Shown piece after piece: positions 11,883 through 21,129 of a DNA stretch of 22,979 nt. The stretch is from Smittium mucronatum (taxonomy: Eukaryota; Kickxellomycota; Harpellomycetes; Harpellales; Legeriomycetaceae). The notes beneath the pieces are model-generated. The model had not been told where the DNA came from, made no database searches, and saw only the letters and a program-made list of their open reading frames with translations. Made by a program: the position numbers and the translations under genes. The stretch spans positions 1 to 22,979 of the forward strand of contig LSSL01000431.1 in NCBI GenBank assembly GCA_001953115.1, written 5' to 3'. Numbering within the stretch: the first letter of the stretch is position 1; every line of letters begins with the position of its first letter.

Positions 11883-12684
11883 CTACCCCTTCCGGGCCCA
11901 AGGCAATAATATGACATACACATTTTCAGACAATAAAGATTTTTATTATCAAACTCGCATAATAATTATATTGATTTTATTCATCACAGAATAGAAATTA
12001 GTAAAATACACGAATAAAGTTCAATATAATTTATATTTTTTAAAAGGGATAATATACAATAGAATTTTACTGATTTTTACTAATGTCCAAGAGATAATGA
12101 GATATTTTACAATTAGGGGTTCATCAGGGGGGGTTTTTTGGGGTCCTATAAGTGCCCAATGAAGTTTTGAGCGTTAATTATGCAAGCAGAAAAGCTGTAT
12201 GTAACTCGATGTTGAAGAGAATCCATATTATTCTCTATCGACTTGGACTCGCAATTAATGCGCTGATTATTAACTGCTTAAACCAGATGTGGCATTATCA
12301 GCGTTTAACACATGATTATTCTCATAAACCTTATTCTAAACGAGCAAGTATAAATGATAAATAATTAACAAAGTTTAGATATTTTGAACACTATCGATGT
12401 GTTAAACCTGCCAATAAAACCCCAAACGGTGGAGACTTAGTTGGGATAAGTAATATTTTCAATCAAATATAATTAAATGGGGGAGCTACACAAATAATAA
12501 TGAATCGATATATTAAACAAATATAATAGTTTGAATATCTAACTGAGTGGAAAAAAAAATCTAAAAAAAATTATATGAATAATTATTTAAAAAAAATAGT
12601 TGATAAATGCCTCTTTTTTTTTTTTGAGAAAGAATTAGAGTGTAGTACTTTTTTTTATAAGCTAAACCCAATTTTTAATTTTTT
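11883..12684. other. Intergenic region downstream of the helicase gene
   Basis: Strongly AT-rich. It holds a G-run cluster at 12116-12143, a 70-codon plus frame at 12152-12364 that I do not trust as a gene, and an inverted repeat near 12303-12408. The part next to the helicase stop (12540-12684) is rich in poly-A and poly-T runs and probably includes its 3' UTR. Confidence 0.4.
12302..12409. repeat. Short spaced inverted repeat
   Basis: CAGCGTTTAACACAT at about 12299-12313 is matched by the reverse complement ATGTGTTAAACCTG at about 12397-12410, one mismatch over about 13 bases, with roughly 85 bases between. It could be the end of a short decayed element or chance in AT-rich DNA. Confidence 0.3.
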
Positions 12685-14713
12685 TTACTTTTTGGATACG
12701 GGTCCTGAAGTTTTTTTTTGGAATTCATTAATTGCACGTTCATAAGTTAATCGATGTTTATCCTCGTTCTCTTTGTTGTCTATTTGAGTTCGTGAAAGAG
12801 ACTTCTTTTCTAATATTTCTTTAGGTTTAGGGTATGTTTTTGAAATGGTGTTGGTCCAAATTCCAACGGTATGTGGGGAGTTGGGGTCCAAGGCAACATT
12901 AGGTTTCAGGGAAAGTTTTTTGACTCCGCGATTTTTGCCACTGCTAATAGAATTTTGTTTTAAGAGTCGGGTACTATCGTTCTTAGTTTGGGTATCCTTA
13001 ATAAGTGAATATTTAGTAGTGTCCTTGAAAGGACCGGGAATTTTGCGATATTCGATTTTGGATTTACTTGCTTGATGTTTAGAAAAGAAAGAATCTATTC
13101 GCTGCATGTAAACTTTTTCATCTCGAGTGGCGATTCTCGTATCTCCCAGATTAATTTCCTGAGTGGAACTGCCAACAAACGAAATGGCCATTCCAGGTTG
13201 GCCCATACGCCCAGTCCTGCCCACTCGATGCAAGTAGTCAATAGGATTAGTTGGGATGTCAAAATTCACAACTACTTGTACATTGCTAAAATCAAGTCCT
13301 CGAGATGCAAAATCAGTAGCGACTAATATCATGGGAGAACCTGATTCTTGGCCAATATCAGATTTATTAAGGATTTGTGTAGAATTGAAAGTACTAGCTA
13401 CAAGAGTCTTTTCAGATGGAGACAATTCAGAATGAAGACAAAGGGACCTTATATTATCTGTTTTTAGATTTTCGCAGATGCGAGTAACCTTTTGTATAGT
13501 TCTAGCAAATACCAAGACCTTCTTATTTTTTAGAGAAACATTTCCCTTTCGTAAAATTAAATATTTAAGTAGACTATACTTCCTTTGTAATGACACATCA
13601 TATGCGATCTGCACGATACCCGAAGGAATTTGGAAGTTATCATTAAGAGAAAAAACCAAAAGGTTTTTTTTAAGAGTCAAATGAGTTAGCTTTTGTTTCA
13701 ATTGATCTGATATGGTGGCAGATAAGAATATTGATTGGATAGACTGAACCTTTGAAAGATTTGTAATTTTTCTGACTATTTTAGAAAAACCATCAAACAT
13801 TTGCACACCCATCATCATATCTACTTCATCGGCCACTAAGGTGGTAAGATGTGAAGTGTTTATGGCCTTCAGTCTCTTAAGTCCCAAAAGAGAGGTGTTA
13901 TCCCCAATTCCCAAACAAAACATCATCCTGCCTACAGTTCCTATCAATATATCCGGCTTTTCTATTTCTTGGAAAGTTCTCAACTGTTTAAATAAAAAGA
14001 TAGAAATTAAATAGTTGTATCAAACATGATTATAAAAAAAAATTACCTGATGTTCGAGTTCACTTTGGCCAGAAATCACTTTTGCAGTTATGCCTAAACT
14101 ATTTGCTAAATCATTAGCTTGTTTGGCTATTTGATCTGCTAATTGAACAGTAGGGACAAGGATGATAGCTTTTGGACCATATATTTGAGAAGATTCGCAT
14201 TGACCGGCAGTTCTATTCGACAATATACTATTTATTATAGGAATTAAATAAGCCGCGGTTTTTCCCTGGCCTGTCTCTGCTGACAATAGCAGCTATTGTA
14301 TTATAAGAGATATGTATATAAATTAATGACTAAAAATTTGGAATTATAAAAATATTGATTTTTTTAACAGACTAAAAATCTTATTGATATAAAATTTGAA
14401 ATGGTAAGATTATAAAGAGAAAAAACAAATTTGAATTTTAACATACATTTTTTCGTTTCAGAGCCATTGGTATGCTCAGTTTTTGTATGTCTGTAGGGGT
14501 TTTCCAAGTCGTTACATTGAAAATTTGGTTTTTTAAAACTGGAAGTAAATCGAAATCTTCGAACCTGTCATTCTTGGATTGTGGTACTTTTTTTTGCAAG
14601 TTGTCGATTAAATTTGAACTATAATATCGAATAATCGTGGTATTCTGCGGAATTAGGAGACCTGATGCCCTTGTCCTCCAAAAAAAGGCATGGAGACAAT
14701 TGAATTTATTCAT
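12685..14713 (-). CDS. MRH4: DEAD-box ATP-dependent RNA helicase, mitochondrial, Mrh4-like
   Basis: Exons 14713-14447, 14292-14047 and 13983-12685 (minus), all phase 0, give 603 residues. Introns are 154 and 63 bases with GTATGT and GTAATT donors and ATAG and ACAG acceptors. An in-frame TAG lies just before the ATG. Core motifs: Q-motif Gln77 (TPTDIQ), motif I AETGQGKT 94-101, Ia PTVQLADQ 136-143, Ib GTVGR 186-190, II DEVD 223-226, III SAT 259-261, IV VLVFA 327-331, V ATDFASRGLD 393-402, VI HRVGRTGR 423-430. The first 33 residues are basic with few acids and end in RYYSS, typical of a mitochondrial presequence. Yeast Mrh4, of similar size, assembles the large mitoribosomal subunit. Motif II is DEVD rather than DEAD, and Ib is GTVGR rather than TPGR. 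Basic C-terminal tail. Helicase call is very strong; the Mrh4 assignment is good. Confidence 0.9.
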
Positions 14714-15024
14714 GTTGGAAAGCTAATTAGCTCTTTTATAAGATTGACCAATACGAGCTATAATATTTTAGAGAGAAAGAAAAATCAATTAGTTTAATTT
14801 TATTAAAATACAGAAGGAAGATATAGAAGGTTGATCGAATTTTTGAGTTTATTATTGATATAATTAATGGTTTTTTATCAAAAACAAGCAAGTGAAGGTA
14901 AATATCCGATTAAATTATCTGAAATATAATAAAGGAAAAAGGCAATTAGATCAATAAAAAATACCGAATTGCCGAGATAGTATAGAGTGTTTTGTTTATA
15001 TCCAATGACTATCAAAGTTTATTT
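14714..15024. other. Upstream region of the helicase gene
   Basis: AT-rich, no open frame of note. It should hold the helicase promoter. No element recognised. Confidence 0.4.
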
Positions 15025-15632
15025 TCAGAAGTCTTTCCCAACCAACAACAATCTTGCAAAGTCGACATTATTTCCAGTTCTTAACTTCCCACCCAATAAT
15101 CTCGTATAAGTATCCAAAAGAAAATATTTTTTGTCCAAAATTTTTCTCAAAAGAATTCCGAGACGACAAAAAATAAAATAACATAAACGTCATGAATTTT
15201 TTCTCCGCTACCCAAGAAAAGGAACTTTTTAGGGTTGGTTACATATAGCAACTGAGTAGTAAAATAGAATCTATTTTCGGAAATATAAATAATGTTCGTT
15301 TAGAAATGGCCTGCAGATATTTAGTCCTAACACCCTTTTATTGTATGAGAACCATGTCAGTCAGACATTGCATTTGGGTAGATTTCTGCTCTCTATTAAT
15401 AATGTCTAAAAGAAAGAATCAAATAGCTGAATATATTCAACAAACGCAAGTCTTGTAGATACTGAATCAGAGCTCATAGCCCTTAAGGCCTCTAATCCAC
15501 CTATTGTCCAATTAACGAGTTGGCAATCTTTTCGACGGTAGATTGCACCTTATATCCGATAGCACGCAACTCAGATTCACTCCAGAAAAACTTGAGGAAG
15601 TCAGGGTAATAGTGTTTTCTACATGAATCCAT
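15025..15632 (-). pseudogene. Frame-broken coding remnant (possibly a dead multi-exon gene), family unknown
   Basis: Three protein-like stretches follow each other on the minus strand. (1) 15632-15501: starts ATG right after an AAAACAG acceptor, preceded by TACTAAT at 15659-15653, a near-perfect branch site; reads HYYPDFLKFFWSESELRAIG. (2) About 15520-15406 in the next frame: WTIGGLEALRAMSSDS and STRLAFVEYIQLF, as if one base had been gained or lost near 15510-15520. (3) About 15189-15025: ILDKKYFLLDTYTRLLGG and NNVDFARLLLVGKDF, ending in TGA. Between (2) and (3) are further stops. The pieces look like one ancestral protein but I cannot identify it; a retroelement gag-like protein or a host gene are both possible. 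A live gene with unusual splicing is not excluded. Confidence 0.45.
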
Positions 15633-15652
15633 CTGTTTTTCAATAATATTTG

Positions 15653-15659
15653 ATTAGTA
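15653..15659 (-). promoter_or_regulatory. Candidate splice branch site
   Basis: Minus-strand TACTAAT followed 18 bases later by AAAACAG and then an ATG-containing coding stretch. This matches the fungal branch-site consensus closely. It supports the idea that the stretch below it was once a spliced exon. Confidence 0.45.
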
Positions 15660-16338
15660 TAGTTTTTAATGAAAACGTCTTTTAATGAAATTTTATAGTA
15701 TAATAAAAAAAAACTAGCTCTAGATTAGGTGCAAAATAGATGCAACTTTCAAAAAACAAACAAACGTATATTTGCAATGATCTAAACTGATGACTTTATA
15801 TAGTCGTAATAACCCATCCCGCTAGTATAAATTATTGGGGAATGGGGGAGGGTTGTATCTGAACACCGAAATGCTCTCATTATCTTGTTAAAAGCCCAAA
15901 GAAGGTATTTTATAAGCCAGATTTGGGTTGTTGTTTTTTTTCGCGGATTTTTTTTTTGCAAGTCAAAAGTGCTAGTCTTGCTAACAAAGTTATGTATTTT
16001 GATTGTTATACCTGTAGTCTCATATATTGGTGATATATATTAATGTCCAAATATGTTTTTTGAAAAATTCTAAAAGCAGAATATGCGTTTTTTTTTATAG
16101 TTGTTTTGATTCACACATAGGAAAAATATTTTTTTAGCTTTTCATAAAAATAGCCATCATCTAAACGGGACTTTATTTTTACTTTATGGATATTCATGTG
16201 TGAGTTATCTTTTCGAAATTCTATAAAAAAAAAAAACTCTTAAAATTATAAATACACGCATATAAAACTCTAAACGTTTGAGAATAAAACCCCAAATCTT
16301 TAAATTAAAATTTTGTAGAAAGAATTCGTTTGAAATAG
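15660..16338. other. Intergenic, nothing recognised
   Basis: AT-rich with many homopolymer runs. One G-rich patch at about 15836-15853 has three G runs, too few for a canonical quadruplex. No RNA gene or open frame that I can support. Confidence 0.4.
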
Positions 16339-16594
16339 AAACTGGCAAAAGTATACATAAACCAGAAGCTAGAATATAGGATCCAGAGAATTTTAATTGA
16401 TACGAGACTAAACTTGTTGTTGTACTCCAGTCTCGGCATTATGGCTTACTACAAGAATTTTAACAAGAAAGCATTGTTTTTGGAAAAGTTTACCCAATTC
16501 CTTCATTTAATAGCCCAGAATTTGTTTTGGGGGGACGTATCATAACTGTCAAGCTTATTTTTCATTGGCCGTTTTAGCGATTAAATATTTTTAA
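16339..16594 (+). pseudogene. Frame-broken coding remnant, family unknown
   Basis: A plus frame open from 16339 to a TAA at 16543-16545 encodes 68 residues that look like real protein (RILIDTRLNLLLYSSLGIMA, LFLEKFTQFLHLIAQNLFWG). It begins after a TAG, its first ATG is internal (16441), and no start is evident. At a G6 run (about 16529-16534) the reading appears to slip into another frame that continues as YHNCQAYFSLAVLAIKYF to a TAA at 16592-16594. I read this as a decayed gene with a homopolymer frameshift. Family unknown. Confidence 0.35.
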
Positions 16595-16960
16595 ATCGTC
16601 CATCTAATATATTTTCTTTAATATACACTTGAAGATTAAATAAATCATTCAAAATCGAATTAGGCATTGATGGGTCACAGAACATATCGCCAAAATTAAT
16701 TTTTTTCAAAAAACAGGTCTTTTTATAAATTTTATTCCATAAGTACTGGTGATTTTATAAATTTGAGCGACTTTTAAAGCTACTATATATGATTTTTGTT
16801 GATTTTATTTTATAAAGTTTTTGAGCCCAAAAGCAAAGAATAAGATTAGGCTTGATTTTAAATACTCCATTGCTTACTTTCCGCCAAAATAAAAGATAGA
16901 GGCTGATGAATAGTTTAAAATCAGAAAAAGAATGTAAGTCCAGTGAAAGCTAATTTTTTA

Positions 16961-17035
16961 TGCCATAGAAACATTTGGTGCCATGGAAATAATTTAATGC
17001 CATGAAACTAGTTTAGTGCCATGGAAATTTATTTA
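16961..17035. repeat. 19-base tandem repeat, four imperfect copies, CCATGG core
   Basis: TGCCAT recurs at 16961, 16979, 16998 and 17017, spacing 18, 19 and 19 bases. Each unit reads roughly TGCCATGGAAATNATTTAN; two copies carry the perfect palindrome CCATGG and the other two a one-base variant. A short minisatellite in non-coding DNA. Confidence 0.75.
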
Positions 17036-17127
17036 CACTGAAAAAATGATTTGGCTGAAAATAAAACAAATACGTCAGGTGAGGATTTTTAGGCACTGAA
17101 GAAAATGTCTACCAAAAAAAAAAAAAG

Positions 17128-17788
17128 CTAACTCCTGTGACACCAAAAGGGGTTTAAATTGTTACTCAAAGCAGGGTTGTTTATGGGACTCTTCAACGAA
17201 TGATATTTATGTTCTCCTACCCTTAGCCCTTTTCTAGTCCATAAATTTACAAGAGTCCTTATTTGTGGGAAAAGGCTTTTTCTATTCGACAATAATAAAG
17301 TTGTCCAATTATACACCCTGACTTTTTCAACTATGTTTGCAGTGTCTGAAAAAATAAAGGCCATTTTTTGACTGTATTCTGAAAGGGTCAAAAGGGATTT
17401 ATGTTCATTCCGGCCAGAAGCAGAAATGGCATTCAATTACAATTTCAAAATCAGCATCTGGGAATTATAGTTCGTTGGTGTGCGTAATAGTTTTGTCGAA
17501 TAGGAAATTATAAAAAGTACAAATAAGGGTCCCTGATATTTTGGAGGCTAAAAGAATTGATTGCAGCGAAATGGAATGTTTTTTTTTTACACGTTTGCTC
17601 GTTATAGGGCAAAGTGGGGGGAGGGGGAAAGGGGAAAGGGGGATGAGGTAAAGGTTAGCTGGTTCCTGAAAAGGCCAAATGGAGCAAATGGCAGATGACA
17701 TCAATGCAATTATTTCCAGAAAACTGTTGCTGATATTGTTTTGTTGTATAGAAAGCCAATCGTTGCAAAGATATTTACATATTTTCAA
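17128..17788 (-). pseudogene. Two adjacent open fragments, unknown, doubtful
   Basis: Minus-strand frames at 17788-17465 (about 107 codons) and 17436-17128 (about 102 codons) lie end to end in DNA that is less AT-rich than its surroundings. The second reads NWTTLLLSNRKSLFPQIRTL and NLWTRKGLRVGEHKYH, plausible as protein. The first is partly dictated by a purine-rich tract on the opposite strand (encoding SPFPLPPLCP). No convincing intron joins them and no family is recognised. They may be remnants of the same decayed material seen at 15025-15632, or chance. Confidence 0.25.
17616..17642 (+). other. Canonical G-quadruplex motif
   Basis: Four plus-strand G runs of 6, 5, 4 and 5 at 17616-17621, 17623-17627, 17631-17634 and 17638-17642, separated by loops A, AAA and AAA. 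This fulfils the standard four-run short-loop rule and stands out in AT-rich DNA. It lies about 430 bases upstream of the membrane-protein ATG. Confidence 0.8.
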
Positions 17789-18071
17789 TGATATATTTTA
17801 ACCACTTAATTTAAATACCACTGTTTTCGACACTACTGTGTTTTTCTAATACACTTTTTACAGGCTATACACATATTTGTTGAGCCTCAAGCAAACCTAA
17901 TTCTTCTAATTAAATACATGTATATTTAGGTATCACCTCTAAAATCACCGCCTCATTAGTCTATATCCATGTTATTATTATTCGTTCACATATAAACTAG
18001 ATACTAAATATCCTCGTTTTCAGTTCGGTTTTTTTGTTACAGTTTCTAGTTTTGTAAACTCAAAAGTGATA
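17789..18071 (+). other. Upstream region of the membrane-protein gene
   Basis: No ATG in the frame of the downstream gene between the stop at 17940-17942 and 18072, which supports 18072 as the start. A short upstream exon cannot be excluded. Promoter elements are not recognisable by eye. Confidence 0.4.
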
Positions 18072-20165
18072 ATGGCCATCGATGGTCACCCAAATAGCAA
18101 TAAAGATTCATTACACAAGAATTTAAAGTTCGATCTTGGGAGCTTTTCAGGTATCCAACTTTTTCACTCTCAGATTTTTTTACGGTCTTGAGCCATATAT
18201 TCTTCCAAGAAAACTGCTCTATTAATTTGAATGATATTGCAAAGTTTTACTTGTTTAATACCCCAATTCGAAAAATATTGCTCTTGTATTTCCAGACCTT
18301 TTATATTCATTAAATATTCTTTCATTTTTTGAATCTTTTTAGACCGAACCCCAAGAAGAAAAGCAAATCCTTCTAAAATTAACTCAGAACACCCTTTAAA
18401 GCGAAGCAGCCGCCATTTCGATCTTGATATCAATACTTTCAATCCCAAAATTTCATCTGACTCTGCATCCCTTCTTGCAAGGGATCCATTAATTTACGAT
18501 TCTATAGACTTTTTCCCTATAACCATAGATCCATTTTCAAACTATACTCCTAAGCCTCCAATTTTTTCGGTCGAAGATTCATATATTTTTAACAAAAATG
18601 CTCCATACGAATCTAGCTTCATAAAAAGTGGTTCTAATTCTGCTGGCTCTTCTATAAACATTATTCCCAATTCTCTTATTGCTGACTCTGAAGTATTCAG
18701 AAACGACGATTTCGATGTCTTCAATCCTCACTGGGATGATATGATAACCTTTCGAGAATCTAGATTAAAAATCAAGAAAAGAAGAACTTGGTCAATATCT
18801 CATTCTCTAATATCTGAAGAACCCCAAAAAAACTCCCCTTCAAACTTTCTTTCTTCAAAAATTGAAAACCCCTTCTTTAGATTCACTATTATAGCCCTTT
18901 TGCCTATTTCTGTTACTTTAGCATGGGTCTCAGTTCCTATCCCTTCCAGATTAAAACCTTCCGATTATAATCCTTTATCTTACCAGTCTAACTTTTGGTT
19001 TTTCCTGTTTTTTTATTATGGAGTCTACAATATCTGTGCTCTAATGCTTGTGACCCATATTTTCCATCTATACTCTTTGAATTGGTGGCCTGAATCTATG
19101 TCCGCTGCTTCTGCAAATATCACTTCATGGGTTTTTTCAATGTCAATTGGTGCTTCTCTTTATATATATGATGTTAGGTTACTCCATAACCCCCTAGTCT
19201 GGACTGGAATAACACTAGTTACCCTTCTATTTCCCCTCATCATTTCCTTTGTTCAAATAAGGAGGCACTATTCAACCACTACAATCCGCCAGAATGCAGG
19301 CCAAAATCCAGAAGAAACTATTTTTTCACATTCATTGGAATGGAGAGTTCCATCTTCATATTTAAGATTTCTGTGGTTTACTGGAATTTTCGTCAATTGG
19401 TACATCGCTCTAATCGCTGGTGAATATCTTGCCTACCGGTATATATCTACTCTTCCACACAGCAATGTTGAGGGCTTGTACTATGTGTACACATGGCTTA
19501 TAACTGTTAACGTTTTAGATGGTGTTTCTGGATGGGCTATTTCCACAAAAATAAGATCTTGGCCTTTGCAGTACTGTTTTCAGCTGTATTTTAATCTTAC
19601 TTATTTCATCTTTTACAGAAATTTATTTGCGAGATTGAGAAGTCCCAGCCAGTATTTGATCCTTCAATTAGGCTCCTCATTGTGGATAGTCCTGTTCATC
19701 CCTTTGCGTATGAGCAAGTACACTTACCAATTTCTTAGTTATATTGGAATTGTGCAGTGTAGCTACGAAGAATATCGGCGCCAAATTGGGTTCAGTTTCT
19801 ATTTGCGTAATTATGCAGAAACCGTGACGATGTTTGCATTTCTTGCATGGGTTACTATACTCCATTTCGGCCCAAACAAATTTCTGTATCCATACTTCCA
19901 ATTTAGACCAGGCGATGACGAAGGCCCTGAACACCACTACTCTTATGAGCTAACAGTGAAAGCCAGTAGTATTGTATATATTTGTGAATTTATTGTCAGC
20001 CGGATTATCAGGCTGGTTTCCAAATACTGTTTCACCACTGATATTTCTGACATTAATGTAAAATCAATGAAACGGTATCCTTACATGATTTTTGTGATCG
20101 TATTGATTTCCATACATGTACTCCAAAATATGCTTTTTGCCTTGATAACACTTGATTTTTACTAG
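18072..20165 (+). CDS. Polytopic integral membrane protein, function unknown
   Basis: Exon 1 is 18072-18150, exon 2 is 18343-20165, joined in phase 1 (G + AC = Asp27) across a 192-base intron with GTATCC donor and TTTTTAG acceptor; product 633 residues. Without splicing, the frame meets a TGA at 18330. Residues 1-200 are hydrophilic, Ser/Asn-rich and likely cytosolic, with a basic KIKKRR patch near 169-174. About ten or eleven membrane spans follow, for example near 205-224, 244-268, 286-303, 310-331, 368-392, 404-425, 435-452, 463-481 and 515-533, with two more at the C-terminus. Notable conserved-looking segments are NWWPES, NVLDGVSGWAI, RNYAETVTMF and IHVLQNMLFALI. No transporter or enzyme motif is evident and I assign no function. 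Gene is convincing; an AATAAA at 20170 follows the stop closely. Confidence 0.85.
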
Positions 20166-20790
20166 ATTTAATAAATTGATTTGTTTAAACGGTTATCTAG
20201 TCTCTTTTATAAATTTATGCGCCCCCTATAAAAGTCATACTTTCAACTGGTGATATCATTATTTGAATGGAAATATGTCGTGAAATCTACCTCTATCATC
20301 ATTTTATTTTTAAAACTCTATTTATTATCAATTATAATTTATTCAACACTTTTCCCTTGAAATTTAAACTTACTCAATACAGTTGACAAAAAAAAAAAAA
20401 TCCCGGCTCGATGTTCATGAAGCAAAAATGGTGCTAAGTTTATTTTCCAATAATTATTCTTACTTGACAAATGTAAAGATTAACTTTATTATTTCCTTAA
20501 AAAAACATATATTGTTATTAGAAACAAATAGGTAATAATCAAGCGACCTAGAAACAAAGCAAGTTGGTTCAAGGCTTTAAAAAAAAAAAATCAATTAAAT
20601 TTATGTTACAGCCATTTAAAAATAAAAAAAAAGCACGATTATATGGTCTCTGCAATTTACATAGTATTCTTTATAGAAAAATATCCCAAAAAATTAGAAT
20701 TACGATATATAAAATGTCAAATTCGAGAATTTTTAATAATTTTAAGGGTTATTAGCGAAAATAGACAAATTTTAAAATGTATTATTATTC
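20166..20790. other. Intergenic, AT-rich
   Basis: Downstream region of the membrane-protein gene. Long A and T runs, no RNA gene and no credible open frame; the 63-codon plus frame at 20564-20755 is Lys/Ile-rich low complexity. It ends where the repeat block of the retroelement begins. Confidence 0.45.
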
Positions 20791-20846
20791 GAGCTCTTTA
20801 GGGGGAAGATTAATTAATATTATATGAATAGGGTGGACATATTAAG
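20791..20846 (-). repeat. Direct repeat copy 2 (candidate B2, element terminus)
   Basis: 56 bases beginning GAGCTCTTTAGGGGGAAG and ending GGGTGGACATATTAAG on the plus strand. The direct counterpart is at 21043-21100 and the inverted counterpart at 21004-21042. To its left the sequence becomes ordinary AT-rich intergenic DNA, so this is the probable 3' boundary of the retroelement. Confidence 0.7.
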
Positions 20847-20848
20847 TG

Positions 20849-21042
20849 TTATCTTCTTTATTGGATTACACAACCGAGCTTACAAAATATATAATTTTAC
20901 AAAGTGAAATCAATACTAAATTTTTTTCTATATAATCACTGCAAGTACAGTAAATAGAATCCTTATCATCTTTGCAAAGGTAAATAGGATGTGGTGGGCG
21001 GCACTTAATATGACCACCCTATTCATATAATATTTATTAATT
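20849..21042 (-). repeat. Segment between the direct copies (candidate A2), with an inverted partner at one end
   Basis: About 194 bases lie between the direct copies. Its right end, 21004-21042, is an inverted copy of the distal 39 bases of the repeat (CTTAATATGACCACCC against GGGTGGACATATTAAG), so 21004-21100 can form a long hairpin with a loop near 21042-21060. Read on the minus strand it contains CCAATAAAGAAG, a possible polyadenylation signal. Confidence 0.55.
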
Positions 21043-21100
21043 GAGCCCTTTAGAGCGAAGATTAATAATATATTATATATCATAGGGTGGAAATATTAAG
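21043..21100 (-). repeat. Direct repeat copy 1 (candidate B1)
   Basis: 58 bases beginning GAGCCCTTTAGAGCGAAG and ending GGGTGGAAATATTAAG on the plus strand. It lies immediately past the recombinase end and matches copy 2 at 20791-20846 in the same orientation with a handful of substitutions and a 2-base length difference. Confidence 0.75.
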
Positions 21101-21129
21101 TTAATCCAGAGGTAGCACCGCTGAAGTTA

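Noticed and set aside
12152..12364. 70-codon plus frame as a possible small gene
   Set aside because: No recognisable motif, no promoter context, AT-driven composition after residue 30. Left as unsupported, though a short real gene cannot be excluded.
18170..18724. Minus-strand frames of 92 and 60 codons
   Set aside because: They lie antisense to intron 1 and exon 2 of the membrane-protein gene, whose plus-strand splice model restores a continuous frame.
20540..20580. Possible tRNA B box (GGTTCAAGGC)
   Set aside because: No A box at suitable distance and no cloverleaf can be drawn.
20564..20755. 63-codon plus frame
   Set aside because: Lys/Ile/Asn-rich low complexity in poly-A DNA, no motif.
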